Shown: positions 28,744 to 37,403, counted from the first letter of the stretch. The stretch is 64,000 nt of DNA from Helicobacter sp. (GCA_022511145.1 JAFLSC010000001.1:46812-110811), one strand, 5' to 3'. The notes: generated by a model from the sequence alone, not told the origin. A program made the numbers and translations.

Positions 28744-29961
28744 ATGTTTGCAAACTTTAAGCAAAATTTTTTGGTAAAGTTTTGGTCTCCTATCCCTGCT
28801 ATTATTGCTTTGGGTGTTATGGCGGCTTATTACTTTGGAATCACTGGCACTTATTGGGCGGTTACGGGTGAATTTACGCGTTGGGGAGGACATATTCTCA
28901 ATCTTATTGGTGTGGATACGAGTAGTTGGGGATATTTTAAAATCATCGGTTTGCAAGGAACTCCTTTGGATAGAATTGATGGAGTGATGATTATAGGAAT
29001 GTTTGCAGGGGCTTTAGCAGCGGCTTTAATGGCAAATAATGTAAAACTTCGTCTGCCCCAAAGCAATATTAGAATTTTTCAAGCTCTCATTGGTGGTATT
29101 ATTGCTGGTTTTGGAGCAAGGATTGGTATGGGTTGTAACTTGGCAAGTTTTTTTACTGGAATCCCACAATTTAGCCTACACGCTTGGTTTTTCACACTAA
29201 TGACTTTAGTTGGCGTTTGGGCTGGCACTAAAATCGTGTTTTTACCCGCATTTCGCTCTCATATCCCGCTTGTTAAGGTTTCAAAAATCAAAGAAATTGA
29301 AAATCCAAAAGGTAGGGCGGAATTGCTTTTTAAGCTCGGCATTTTAGTTTTACTGGGCATTGGAATCTGGATTGCGTATTTGATGATTTTTGGCACCATT
29401 CCTGAAGGTAAAAAAATCCCCATTTTAGCTATTGCAATGCTTTTTGGAGTGGGATTTGGTTTTGTGATTGCTAGGGCTCAAGTTTGCTTCACTTCAGCTT
29501 TTAGGGATTTGTTTATCACAGGACGCGGTTATATGGCAAGAGCGGTAATCTTTGGTATGATGGTTTCAACCATTGGTGTTTTTAGCTATATTATGCTGGG
29601 CTTACCTCCTAAAATTATGTGGGCAGCTCCTAATGCAATTATTGGTGGATTTTTATTTGGTCTTGGTATCGTGATTGCTGGAGGTTGTGAGTGCGGTTGG
29701 ATGTATCGTGCGGTTGAAGGGCAAGTGCATTATTGGATTGTGGGTATTGGAAATGTGATTGGCTCAACTTTGCTTGCGGCGACTTGGGATTATTATTCAG
29801 AGGCTTTAGCGACAAGTTTTCCACGCATTAATTTGCTTGAGAGCTTTGGAAATTATGGAGGATTGGTTGTTAATTATCTGTTGCTTTTATTATTGTTAGC
29901 CCTTGTTTTGTATATAGAGCGGCATTATTTTCTTAAAAATAAAAAATTCCAAAGAGCTTAA
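28744..29961 (+). CDS. YeeE/YedE-family transporter (FdhT-like)
   Basis: Multi-spanning membrane protein of 405 residues with about ten hydrophobic helices. Conserved thiol sites of the family are visible: GMGCNLASFF, ARAQVCFTSAF and GGCECGWMYRA. Members move sulfur or selenium species. Together with the adjacent TusA-like gene, this matches the fdhT-fdhU pair of C. jejuni, which supports selenium-dependent formate dehydrogenase formation. That role is inferred from family and pairing, since no formate dehydrogenase or selenocysteine gene is in the window. The ATG has AAGGA seven bases upstream. It is preceded by a long region with a pseudogene. Confidence 0.85.
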   Translation: MFANFKQNFLVKFWSPIPAIIALGVMAAYYFGITGTYWAVTGEFTRWGGHILNLIGVDTSSWGYFKIIGLQGTPLDRIDGVMIIGMFAGALAAALMANNVKLRLPQSNIRIFQALIGGIIAGFGARIGMGCNLASFFTGIPQFSLHAWFFTLMTLVGVWAGTKIVFLPAFRSHIPLVKVSKIKEIENPKGRAELLFKLGILVLLGIGIWIAYLMIFGTIPEGKKIPILAIAMLFGVGFGFVIARAQVCFTSAFRDLFITGRGYMARAVIFGMMVSTIGVFSYIMLGLPPKIMWAAPNAIIGGFLFGLGIVIAGGCECGWMYRAVEGQVHYWIVGIGNVIGSTLLAATWDYYSEALATSFPRINLLESFGNYGGLVVNYLLLLLLLALVLYIERHYFLKNKKFQRA

Positions 29962-29970
29962 GGAGAAAAA

Positions 29971-30207
29971 ATGCAAGAGATTATCCCAAATTATCGTTTA
30001 GATTTACAAGGTGAGCCTTGTCCTTACCCTGTAATTAGGACTTTAGAAGTGTTGCCTGAACTTAAAAAAGGTGAAATTTTAGAGGTTTTGAGTGATTGCC
30101 CACAAAGCATTAACAATATTCCTGTTGATGCAAAAAATCACGGCTATGAGGTTTTGGACATAGAGCAATTAGGAGCAACAATCCGCTATTTGATTAAAAA
30201 GCCTTAA
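29971..30207 (+). CDS. TusA/SirA-family sulfur or selenium carrier (FdhU-like)
   Basis: Cytoplasmic protein of 78 residues with the family motif CPYPV, in which C17 would carry the chalcogen. It starts 9 bp after the YeeE-type transporter with AAGGAG upstream, a pairing that implies transfer from transporter to carrier. By analogy with C. jejuni FdhU it probably delivers selenium (or sulfur) for enzyme maturation; tRNA thiolation as for E. coli TusA is less likely without TusBCD. Confidence 0.88.
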   Translation: MQEIIPNYRLDLQGEPCPYPVIRTLEVLPELKKGEILEVLSDCPQSINNIPVDAKNHGYEVLDIEQLGATIRYLIKKP

Positions 30208-30208
30208 T

Positions 30209-30236
30209 CTTTGCAAGGGCGTATGCCTTTGTGAAG
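30209..30236 (+). repeat. Possible diverged copy of the GCAATC-type intergenic repeat
   Basis: TTGCAAG-GGC...GCC-TTTGTG resembles the copy at 32019-32049 and forms a short stem (AAGGGC/GCCTTT) right after the fdhU-like stop. Similarity is partial and the terminal GGCAATC is missing. Confidence 0.3.
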
Positions 30237-30327
30237 TTAAGGATTTAAAAAAACAAAAATAAAAGCAAAATCTTAAATCAAAACAATATGAAAAGCAAAA
30301 TCTTTGAGAATATTTATTGTGTTAATC

Positions 30328-30792
30328 TTAACCCTTAAAAGTGTCTCTTTGTCGGATTCCTTCATAAAGAACAATCCCCACACTTGTAGCGAGATTCAAA
30401 CTGCGGGCATTATTCCACATTGGGATTGTGTAGAGCAAATCTTTATTTTGTTGCAATAAGGATTCATTCAAGCCCGCATCTTCACGTCCAAAATGCAAAT
30501 ATGCCCCTTGCGTGAGAGGAGCTTGATAATAAGGTGTTTTGCTCTTGGTGGTTAAATAAAAATGCGGGAGATTGAGGGTATTATGCTGATAAAATGTTTC
30601 TAAATTTTCCCATTCAAAAACCTTTAAATCATTCCAATAATCCATTCCTGCCCTTTTAAGCTCTTTTTGAGAGAGATTGAAGCCTAGCGGGTGGATTAAA
30701 TGCAGCACAGAATCACTCGCATAACAAAGTCTGCCTATATTTCCTGTATTTTGTGGAATACGCGGCTGGTGCAAGATGATATGAAAAGTCAT
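30328..30792 (-). CDS. trmL: tRNA (cytidine/uridine-34 2'-O) methyltransferase
   Basis: SPOUT-class methyltransferase modifying the wobble ribose of leucine tRNAs. The length is 154 residues. The motif-1 region PQNTGNIGRLC, the knot segment LHFGREDAGL and the C-terminal ARSLNLATSVGIVLYEG are all typical of TrmL. The ATG at 30792 overlaps the stop of the upstream small gene as TGATG; a TTG one codon earlier is possible. Coupled translation with that gene is likely. Confidence 0.93.
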   Translation of the reverse strand: MTFHIILHQPRIPQNTGNIGRLCYASDSVLHLIHPLGFNLSQKELKRAGMDYWNDLKVFEWENLETFYQHNTLNLPHFYLTTKSKTPYYQAPLTQGAYLHFGREDAGLNESLLQQNKDLLYTIPMWNNARSLNLATSVGIVLYEGIRQRDTFKG

Positions 30793-31160
30793 CAACCCTC
30801 AATATTAAGAGGAGAAATAGGGATAGTTTTTTTATCGGATTTATTGGGATTTGATTGGGTATCTAATGAATGTGTTTTGGGTGTGTTAGAATTTTGATTT
30901 GGGCTATTTGGTGTTTTTTGTGTGTTTTTTGTGGAGGATAAAGGAATGTCATTAGAATGAGGAAAATGAGCACTTAGGGTATCTTGAGCGTTAATTCTTA
31001 AGATTTCTTGGGCAATTTCCTCTTTGGGATAGGCTTTTTCCCCTTTGATTAAGGCTTTGAAAATCAAAGCAATCGCTTGAGAATTTTTCTTAAAAAACTC
31101 TTTCAAGCGATATTCAAGAATATTTTTTTCAATGGATTGAATTTCGTTTAATTCTTCCAA
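30792..31160 (-). CDS. Small protein of unknown function upstream of trmL
   Basis: The 122-residue protein is not recognised. The first ~60 residues are helical and charged (EYRLKEFFKKNSQAIALIFKAL). The second half is a low-complexity, serine/threonine/asparagine/proline-rich tail (NTQKTPNSPNQNSNTPK) that is probably disordered. The start is TTG at 31160, supported by an AAAGGGG sequence five bases upstream. The stop overlaps the trmL start. It has no transmembrane segment or signal peptide. Coding potential is supported by the strong ribosome binding site and tight packing. Confidence 0.65.
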   Translation of the reverse strand: MEELNEIQSIEKNILEYRLKEFFKKNSQAIALIFKALIKGEKAYPKEEIAQEILRINAQDTLSAHFPHSNDIPLSSTKNTQKTPNSPNQNSNTPKTHSLDTQSNPNKSDKKTIPISPLNIEG

Positions 31161-31195
31161 AATAACCCCTTTAACAATAGGAATTATAGCATAAA

Positions 31196-31681
31196 TTAGC
31201 GGTATTTTTTAAGAAGTTCAATCCGCATTTCTTTTCTTTTGAGTGCTTTTTCAAAGCGACGTTTTTCTACTTCCGTTTTGGGTTCTAGGGGAGGAACTTG
31301 TGTTGGTTTTCCGTTTTTATCGACACAAACCATTGTGAAAAAAGCACTATTAGTATGAAGAACGGTGCGTTTGTGAATATCTTCAGCAATTACTTTGATT
31401 CCTACTTCTAGTGAAGTTTTACCGGTGTAATTGACAGAAGCTAAAAAAGTAACCAAAGAGCCAACTTCTATGGGATTTTCAAAACTGATTCTATCAGCAG
31501 AGAGGGTAACAACATATTGTCCGCAATACCTTGAGGCACACGCATAAGCGACTTGGTCAAGTAATTTCATAATATCTCCCCCGTGAACCCTACCGCGAAA
31601 GTTAGCCATACTAGGAGTCATCAAGATTGACATTGTAAGAGATTTTATATCAAAAATATTCTCCATATTATTTTCCTCCAT
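31196..31681 (-). CDS. Hotdog-fold acyl-CoA thioesterase
   Basis: Cytoplasmic thioesterase of about 161 residues of the YciA/ACOT type. The active-site region FRGRVHGGDIMKLLDQVA is distinctive: the HGG turn precedes the central helix and its aspartate is the likely catalytic residue. SADRISFENPI and LHTNSAFFTMVCVD are also typical, followed by a basic C-terminal tail. AAGGAG precedes two adjacent ATGs; 31681 has the better spacing. It resembles Cj0915-type enzymes that hydrolyse acyl-CoA, but chain-length preference cannot be read. It is separated by 35 bp from the next gene downstream. Confidence 0.85.
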   Translation of the reverse strand: MEENNMENIFDIKSLTMSILMTPSMANFRGRVHGGDIMKLLDQVAYACASRYCGQYVVTLSADRISFENPIEVGSLVTFLASVNYTGKTSLEVGIKVIAEDIHKRTVLHTNSAFFTMVCVDKNGKPTQVPPLEPKTEVEKRRFEKALKRKEMRIELLKKYR

Positions 31682-31829
31682 CATTTTCTCCTTAAAAAAA
31701 CAAAATTTAATGCCTATATCTTAGCACTTTTTTCTTTGGAAACCAAAAGTATTAAAATTATTTTATTTTTATTTGGGGTTAGAGTATAATTTTTACACAC
31801 TTAGAAATTTGTGAAATTATGTTTCTTAT

Positions 31830-31871
31830 TGCCATTATGAGAAAATTTGATAGAATTTTTTGCGGTAATTT
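31830..31871 (+). repeat. GCAATC-type intergenic repeat, copy 1
   Basis: CCATTATGAGAAAAT...ATTTTTTGCGGTAAT aligns with the copy at 37463-37502 (CATTGTGAGAAAAT...ATTTTTGTGGCAAT) over ~40 bp. Plus orientation; diverged. Confidence 0.6.
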
Positions 31872-31893
31872 TATTTGTAGCAATTTAACAAGA

Positions 31894-31933
31894 GATTGCT
31901 TTGGTTAAAGCCTTGTAATGATGAGGGAGAATG
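31894..31933 (-). repeat. GCAATC-type intergenic repeat, copy 2
   Basis: GATTGCTTTGG..AAGCCTTGTAATGATGAG is nearly the same as the copy at 37365 (GATTGCTTTGG..TCGCCTCATAATGATAAG). Its reverse complement has the form TCATTAC..AGGC..CAAAGCAATC. Confidence 0.65.
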
Positions 31934-32018
31934 TGAATAACAAGGGAAAATATGGCAATAGCGATAATGTGAGCTTCGTGATAATGCAAATGTTTTGTAA
32001 TAACACTTTGATTTTTTG

Positions 32019-32049
32019 TTATTGCAAGAGGCTTTGCCTTGTGGCAATC
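32019..32049 (+). repeat. GCAATC-type intergenic repeat, copy 3
   Basis: TTATTGCAAGAGGC..GCCTTGTGGCAATC. The inner AGGC..GCCT can pair as a short stem. Plus orientation. Confidence 0.65.
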
Positions 32050-32183
32050 TTTTTTGGGAGATTTTAGAATATTTAAAATATTAATCGTTAATTTTAATGC
32101 TTTTAATAAATCCTTTTATATTAATATTGTAAAATAAACGCTTAATTTTATTAAGTGAGAATCCAACTAAAAGTGAGAATCTA

Positions 32184-33926
32184 ATGCAAGGTATAATATT
32201 AGTCGTAGTTTTTGGGGTTTTGGGCTATTTGTTTTATCAATCAGATTCTTTTTTGGGAGCTTGTTCAGGGATTGCTATCTTTTTGTATGGTGTGCTGTGT
32301 CTGAAAAATGGCTTTAATACTTTTAGTACTTTTATTGAAAAAGTATTAAAAAAATGGACTAATTCTATCAGTAAGAGTCTCATTTTTGGGGCTATTTCAA
32401 CAATGATTATGCAAAGTAGTGGTTTAGTCTCTGTGTTGGCTATTTCTTTTTTAGCAGCAGGATTTATCACGCTTGCACAGGGAATTGGGATTATTTTTGG
32501 GGCAAATCTTGGCACAACCATAGTGGCTTGGGTAATTGCTGGGGCGGGAGTGAAGTTTGATATTTCCTCTTTTACAATGCCTTTGATTGTATTTGGAGTG
32601 ATTTTACTTTTGCAAAATTCCAAAAATGCAAAAGCATTTGGGTCTATTCTTTGCGGTATTGGTTTCTTTTTTCTTGGGATTCATTTTGTCAAAATTGGAT
32701 TTAATGAACTCAAAGATACGATTGATATTGCTCAATATGGACGCATTGATGGCTTAGCAGGAGTGTTACTTTTTGTTTTTATTGGTATGGTTTTAACGGT
32801 GGTTATGCAAAGCTCTAATGCAAGCTTGCTTGTGGCTATTACGATTCTTGCTGCTGGGCAGATGAGCTATGAAAATGCCTTAGGATTTGCGATTGGTTCT
32901 AATATCGGAAGCACTGTAATGGCGATTATTAGCTCACTTAGTGTTAATATTATGGGGAAACGATTAGCCGCAGCTCATTTGCTTTTTAATAGCGTAACGG
33001 CATTAGTAGCGATTGTTTTTTTGCATCAATTTATGGGTGCGGTTAATTTATTTTGCGATTTAGTAGGGATTGCACCTGATGATTATATCTTGCAGCTTTC
33101 AGCATTTCACACGCTTTTTAATATTGTGGGTATTGTTTTAATGCTTCCTTTGATTGGTAAAATGGTTTATATACTTGAGAAATTTATCGTAGATAAAAAA
33201 GCTAAAGAGTATGAGCCTATTTATTTGAATTATTCGATTATTGAATATCCTGATACTGCTATTGAAGCTCTTAAAAATGAAATGTTTCATCTCTATGATA
33301 ATTGTTTTTCAATCTTGGCTTATTCTTTGGGCTTTAGCCGCGAGGATATTCGCTCCAAAATGCCTTTTAGAGAGATTATTGCTCAAAAAAAGCTTTATCA
33401 AAAGGATGTTGATATTGAGGAACTTTATAAGCAAAGCGTTAAACATCTCTTTGATAGTATTTTTGACTTTGCCACTTTGGCACAGACTTACATTCGCGAT
33501 AAAGAACAAATGAATGAAATGTATCATATTCAAACTGCTACAAGGAGAGCCGTAGAGTCGATTCACCAACTCAAAATGCTTTATCGTAATCTCAAAGATT
33601 CTGTGAATTCTCCAAATGAATCGCTTGTAGAATTTTATCACGAGATTCGTATTAATCTTGCGGAATTGCTTAGAAGCATTGAAAATCTCAAAACAAGTTC
33701 AGATAAAAATGTTCATTTGATTTTGGCAAATATCACTAATGCTTCTACTTTACTTGATGAAGCTGATGATAATGCTATCAATAAAGTAGAAAGTCTGATG
33801 TCTGATAAAAAAATTAGCACCCTTAGTGCTTCTTCACTTTTAAATGATATTGATACCACTAATAAAATCAGTAAAGATTTGTTGGCGATGACTAGACATA
33901 TTTATAGCCCTGAAGAAGAGCTTTAG
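32184..33926 (+). CDS. Na+/phosphate cotransporter with PhoU-like C-terminal domain
   Basis: Inner-membrane symporter of 580 residues of the NptA/PhoU-tail family. The inverted-repeat transport core shows two QSS motifs (QSSG 77-80 and QSSN 209-212), each followed by the typical alanine/glycine-rich segment with G-N-G-T (FGANLGTT and AIGSNIGSTV). After ~340 there is a cytoplasmic helical PhoU-like domain (~350-575) thought to control uptake. The ATG has only a weak ribosome binding site (GTGAG within a direct repeat). A hairpin overlaps the stop codon. The substrate is phosphate by family; no pst or pho genes are near. Confidence 0.88.
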   Translation: MQGIILVVVFGVLGYLFYQSDSFLGACSGIAIFLYGVLCLKNGFNTFSTFIEKVLKKWTNSISKSLIFGAISTMIMQSSGLVSVLAISFLAAGFITLAQGIGIIFGANLGTTIVAWVIAGAGVKFDISSFTMPLIVFGVILLLQNSKNAKAFGSILCGIGFFFLGIHFVKIGFNELKDTIDIAQYGRIDGLAGVLLFVFIGMVLTVVMQSSNASLLVAITILAAGQMSYENALGFAIGSNIGSTVMAIISSLSVNIMGKRLAAAHLLFNSVTALVAIVFLHQFMGAVNLFCDLVGIAPDDYILQLSAFHTLFNIVGIVLMLPLIGKMVYILEKFIVDKKAKEYEPIYLNYSIIEYPDTAIEALKNEMFHLYDNCFSILAYSLGFSREDIRSKMPFREIIAQKKLYQKDVDIEELYKQSVKHLFDSIFDFATLAQTYIRDKEQMNEMYHIQTATRRAVESIHQLKMLYRNLKDSVNSPNESLVEFYHEIRINLAELLRSIENLKTSSDKNVHLILANITNASTLLDEADDNAINKVESLMSDKKISTLSASSLLNDIDTTNKISKDLLAMTRHIYSPEEEL

Positions 33927-33932
33927 GGCTAT
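33904..33932 (+). terminator. Hairpin overlapping the symporter stop codon
   Basis: ATAGCCCT pairs with AGGGCTAT, and the stem continues inward (GAAG with CTTT, one G-U) around a 5-base loop. GTTTTAGG follows. The TAG stop lies in the 3' arm. It is a likely intrinsic terminator with a weak T-run. Confidence 0.55.
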
Positions 33933-33949
33933 GTTTTAGGGTATCTTGA

Positions 33950-34050
33950 TTTGTTATTGCAGGGATGATTCTCTCCCCTTGTAGAGATTGCCACGCTACA
34001 TATTCTTGCAATGATGAGGTAGCCTGATTGCAAAGCACCTATTGCTTGAT
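33950..34050. repeat. GCAATC-type intergenic repeat cluster, copy 4
   Basis: TTGTTATTGCAGGG starts the region. The best copy is minus-oriented at 33986-34019 (GATTGCCACGC...TTGCAATGATGAGG), and a further GATTGCAAAGC at 34026 follows. It fills the gap between the convergent symporter and CNNM genes. Confidence 0.65.
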
Positions 34051-34055
34051 TATTT

Positions 34056-35105
34056 TTAGCTTAGATTTTTAGCTTGGCTTAGGAATTTTTCTTGATTTTT
34101 CTTGATTTTTTCTTGAGCGACTTTTTGCATATCGCTGGCTTCATCAAATTCATCAATGATTTCTTTACCCAAAAGCGTTTCAATCGCATCTTCAAGCGTT
34201 ACAACCCCAGCAAATTGAGCATATCTGTCTTGCACAACAAAGAGTTTTTCTTGCTTGAGTATGAAAAGATTGAGCAAATTAAGCACATTAAGGCTTGATG
34301 GCACAATATAAACAGGCTGCATTAAATCAGAAATTTTTTTATCCTTTTCTTTTTTTACTGCTTTTAGAATCTTTGCGGTTTGCACCGCACCAATAATCGT
34401 ATCAAGATTATCCACATAGACTAAAATGCGAGAGTGATTGTGTATTCCTTCTTTTTCTAAAGCCTTTTGCACAGGGCAATTATAAGGCAAAGCAACAACC
34501 ACACTTCTTGGTGTGAGTATATCAATCACACGGAAATTTTTAAGCCCTAAGAGATTCTCTATGATTCCCTCTTCACGCATTGTAATTGAACCACTTTCTT
34601 CACCCATTTTACTAGCAACTAAGATTTCATCGCGTCCTATAAACAAACTCGAACTTGTTTTAACAAAACGCGTAATAAGCTTTGAGATTTTTACAAAAGG
34701 TAAGGTAATTTTTAGAAGATAATGAATCCCTAAAGTTACATAAATCGCTAAACTTTTCCAGTAAGTCGCTCCTATGGTTTTGGGTAAGATTTCAGAAAAA
34801 TAAATCAAAACAATCGTGAGCAAAATCGCACCAAAGGCTTGATAATCCAAACCAAAAATGTGAGCTACTTCAATCCCCACGCCTGTGGCTGCTGCTGTGG
34901 TTGCAAAGGTGTTAAGCACCAAAATTGCTCCTTCAGCATCATCAACATTGTTTTTTAGCTCTTTTAAATAGCCTCCAATTTTGGGATTTTTCTTAGAAAA
35001 ACTGCTCACAAATGAGGGGGTAATACTCAAAAACACAGATTCCATAATTGAACACAAAAAGGTAAAAACAATCGCAATTAAACAATATAAAATCAGAAGA
35101 AACAT
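34056..35105 (-). CDS. CNNM/CorB-family DUF21-CBS membrane protein (second of pair)
   Basis: The 349-residue protein has a DUF21 (CNNM) transmembrane domain (1 to ~140, about four helices, with SITPSF and the EILPKTIGATYWK signature), then a CBS pair (~190-330; DILTPRSVVVALP, VVTLEDAIETLLG). A short charged tail closes it, with no complete CorC-HlyC domain. Family members are linked to magnesium or divalent cation export; older annotation calls them haemolysins. Its ATG overlaps the stop of the upstream paralogue by one base (TAATG). Confidence 0.88.
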   Translation of the reverse strand: MFLLILYCLIAIVFTFLCSIMESVFLSITPSFVSSFSKKNPKIGGYLKELKNNVDDAEGAILVLNTFATTAAATGVGIEVAHIFGLDYQAFGAILLTIVLIYFSEILPKTIGATYWKSLAIYVTLGIHYLLKITLPFVKISKLITRFVKTSSSLFIGRDEILVASKMGEESGSITMREEGIIENLLGLKNFRVIDILTPRSVVVALPYNCPVQKALEKEGIHNHSRILVYVDNLDTIIGAVQTAKILKAVKKEKDKKISDLMQPVYIVPSSLNVLNLLNLFILKQEKLFVVQDRYAQFAGVVTLEDAIETLLGKEIIDEFDEASDMQKVAQEKIKKNQEKFLSQAKNLS

Positions 35106-36118
35106 TAAATTTCCTTTTCAGTTTGTAAATTTCCAACTCCAAGCACTGCATTAATCACATCATCTAAGCTAACTATGCCGATGATTTGCCCTTTGGTTGT
35201 CTCTACTGCTTCTATTATTTTTGTTTGTTTTTCATCAGATTGCGTTTTTTCAACAACCAAAAATAAATGTTCTTTTTGGATAATGAATTTTTCAAGCAAA
35301 TCAAGCAAGAGGATATTTGTATCCACACTTGTGATTGCTCTTGCAATGCTTTTTAAAGGCTCTTTTTCTTTGTTTTCAAGGCTTGCGTGCAAGACATTGC
35401 GTTTATAAACAAGCAAATGAATTTCTCCCTTTTCATCAAACAAAGGAATGCGAGAGTATTTAAGTTTTTTTAGAGCTTTTTCAATGCTAGTTTCCTCGCT
35501 AAGAGCGAAAATTTTTTCTTTGGGAGTCATAATATCCTTAACACTAAGGGATTTTTGTAAAAGCAAATGCTCCAAAATATCACCTTCAAGCTCATTAATC
35601 GAGCCACTTTTCTCACCAAGCTCCATAATCGCTAGAATTTCATCACGGCTGATTTGGTTGTTTTTGTTTTTCTTGAACGCATAAGTGATAATCCTTGAGA
35701 CATAAACCAAAGGAAAGGTAAGACAATAAAGAAATAAAATGCAATACGCCGCAGGTAGAACAAGGATTTTCCAGTAAGTCGCCCCTATGGTTTTGGGTAG
35801 GATTTCAGAAATATAGAGTATGCACAAAGTCATAAACAAAGCCACAAAGCCCTGCCACCTTTCACCAAAAATCTCTACTGCCTCTGCTCCTACACCTGCT
35901 GCACCCACTGTGTTAGCGAAGGTATTAACCACAAGGATTGCACCAATAGCATTATCAATGTTTGCTTTTAAGTGTTTGATAATTTTGCCACTTTTTTGGT
36001 GTTTTAAAGCATAGCTTTCCATAAAAGAAGGTGTAATAGAGAGCAAAACCGCCTCTAAAACAGAGCATATAAAAGAAATCACAACTGCTAATAAAAAATA
36101 GCCAATAAGCCAAACCAT
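35105..36118 (-). CDS. CNNM/CorB-family DUF21-CBS membrane protein (first of pair)
   Basis: This 337-residue paralogue of the next gene has the same layout: four-helix DUF21 domain (SITPSF, EILPKTIGATYWK), amphipathic linker, and a CBS pair (DIMTPKEKIFALS; GIVSLDDVINAVLG). The two proteins differ widely outside the core, so they are diverged tandem duplicates that probably form a heterodimer or serve different ions. GTGAGGA precedes the ATG. The gene is divergent from murG across 151 bp of AT-rich DNA. Confidence 0.88.
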   Translation of the reverse strand: MVWLIGYFLLAVVISFICSVLEAVLLSITPSFMESYALKHQKSGKIIKHLKANIDNAIGAILVVNTFANTVGAAGVGAEAVEIFGERWQGFVALFMTLCILYISEILPKTIGATYWKILVLPAAYCILFLYCLTFPLVYVSRIITYAFKKNKNNQISRDEILAIMELGEKSGSINELEGDILEHLLLQKSLSVKDIMTPKEKIFALSEETSIEKALKKLKYSRIPLFDEKGEIHLLVYKRNVLHASLENKEKEPLKSIARAITSVDTNILLLDLLEKFIIQKEHLFLVVEKTQSDEKQTKIIEAVETTKGQIIGIVSLDDVINAVLGVGNLQTEKEI

Positions 36119-36269
36119 TAAATCCTCACATAAAAAATAGTTTAATATATTACCATAATAAGATTTTTTTGTAAATTTTTAGATAAGAATTATTAGAATG
36201 TAATTTTAGATTTTTTATAATGATATTCTTTGATAGAGCCAAGGTTAAGAGCGGCAAAGGAGGAGCAAA

Positions 36270-37358
36270 ATGAAAATCATCGTTAGTGGTGGTGGCACAG
36301 GAGGGCATTTGAGCGTAGCGAGTGCTTTTATTGAGGAATTTCACGAAAGAGGTTGGGAATGTCTTTTTGTAGGCTCTCAAAACGGACAAGACAAAATGTA
36401 TTTTGAAAAAGATTCAAGAATTAAAGAAAAAATCTTTTTGCAAACTTGCGGTGTTGTCAATCAAAAGGGATTGCATAAATTTCAATCTCTCTTTGCTCAT
36501 TTTAAAGCTCTAAAAGAAGTCCTAAAAATACTCCAAGCCCAAAAGCCTGATTTTGTCTTTTCTGTTGGGGGATACTCTGCTGCTCCTATGGCATTTGGGG
36601 CTGTTTTAACTCATACACCTCTTTTTATTCACGAACAAAATGCCAAAATTGGTCGCCTAAATCGTGCTTTAAAAGGCTTCGCAAAGATTTTTTTCTCTTC
36701 TTATGAGGCAAAATCCCCTTGCAAATTTTATCCTACTAAACAAGAATTTTTTGATAAAGCAAGGGTGAGAAGTGAAATCAAAAATATTCTTTTTATGGGC
36801 GGCTCTCAAGGGGCTAGAGCGATTAACCATTATGCTTTGAGCCTTGCTGAAGCACTCCACACTAGAGGCTTTAAAATCTTTCATCAATGCGGACAAAAAG
36901 AACTAGAATCCCTGCAAGAGCAATACCGCAATTTACCTTTGAAATTAAGGGTTTTTGAGGAAATGTGTAGGGAGGATTTAAAAATTCAAGATTTTGATGT
37001 GGGACTTTTTGGCTTTAGTAAAGTAATGCCAGATGTTATGCAATTATGCGATATGGCAGTATGTCGGGCAGGAGCAAGTTCACTTTGGGAACTTTGTGCT
37101 AATGGAATACCTGCCCTTTTTGTGCCTTATCCTTATGCAGCAGGGAATCATCAATATTTTAATGCAAAATTTTTAGAAGAAAAGCAATTAGGTTTTTTGT
37201 GTGAAGAAAAAGAATTGTATGATGAGACTTTATGGAGTGTTTTAGAGGTTTTGCAAGAAGAAAATAATCTTAGAAAAATAAGCCAAGCCTTACAAGAGGA
37301 ATGCTCTAGCAGTGCGGTTTATCAAATGGTTGAGCTAATGTTAGAATCTCTGCGGTAA
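36270..37358 (+). CDS. murG: UDP-GlcNAc:lipid I N-acetylglucosaminyltransferase MurG
   Basis: Peripheral membrane enzyme that turns lipid I into lipid II in peptidoglycan synthesis. The length is 362 residues. It has the N-terminal GGGTGGHLS loop (7-15), PDFVFSVGGYSAAPM, HEQNAKIGRLNR, a second glycine-rich loop MGGSQGARAIN and the sugar-nucleotide site CRAGASSLWELCANGIPALFVPYP. The HLS variant of the first loop is usual for this phylum. AAAGGAGG-like sequence precedes the ATG. It is alone on its strand here, not in a division cluster. Confidence 0.96.
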   Translation: MKIIVSGGGTGGHLSVASAFIEEFHERGWECLFVGSQNGQDKMYFEKDSRIKEKIFLQTCGVVNQKGLHKFQSLFAHFKALKEVLKILQAQKPDFVFSVGGYSAAPMAFGAVLTHTPLFIHEQNAKIGRLNRALKGFAKIFFSSYEAKSPCKFYPTKQEFFDKARVRSEIKNILFMGGSQGARAINHYALSLAEALHTRGFKIFHQCGQKELESLQEQYRNLPLKLRVFEEMCREDLKIQDFDVGLFGFSKVMPDVMQLCDMAVCRAGASSLWELCANGIPALFVPYPYAAGNHQYFNAKFLEEKQLGFLCEEKELYDETLWSVLEVLQEENNLRKISQALQEECSSSAVYQMVELMLESLR

Positions 37359-37364
37359 CCTTTT

Positions 37365-37403
37365 GATTGCTTTGGCTTTCGCCTCATAATGATAAGAAAG
37401 AGG
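37365..37403 (-). repeat. GCAATC-type intergenic repeat, copy 5
   Basis: GATTGCTTTGGC..TCGCCTCATAATGATAAG, 6 bp after the murG stop. It nearly matches the copy at 31894. A further fragment, ATTGCAATAATAGG, follows at ~37422. Confidence 0.65.

Larger units (their letters stand above)
31685..32183. other. 499-bp intergenic region with repeat copies and leader repeats
   Basis: No convincing gene is seen on either strand. It holds three segments of the GCAATC-type repeat family (listed separately), a possible -10 (TAAAAT at 32130-32135) for the symporter gene, and a direct repeat AAGTGAGAATC at 32153-32163 and 32171-32181, just before the ATG at 32184. Confidence 0.6.
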
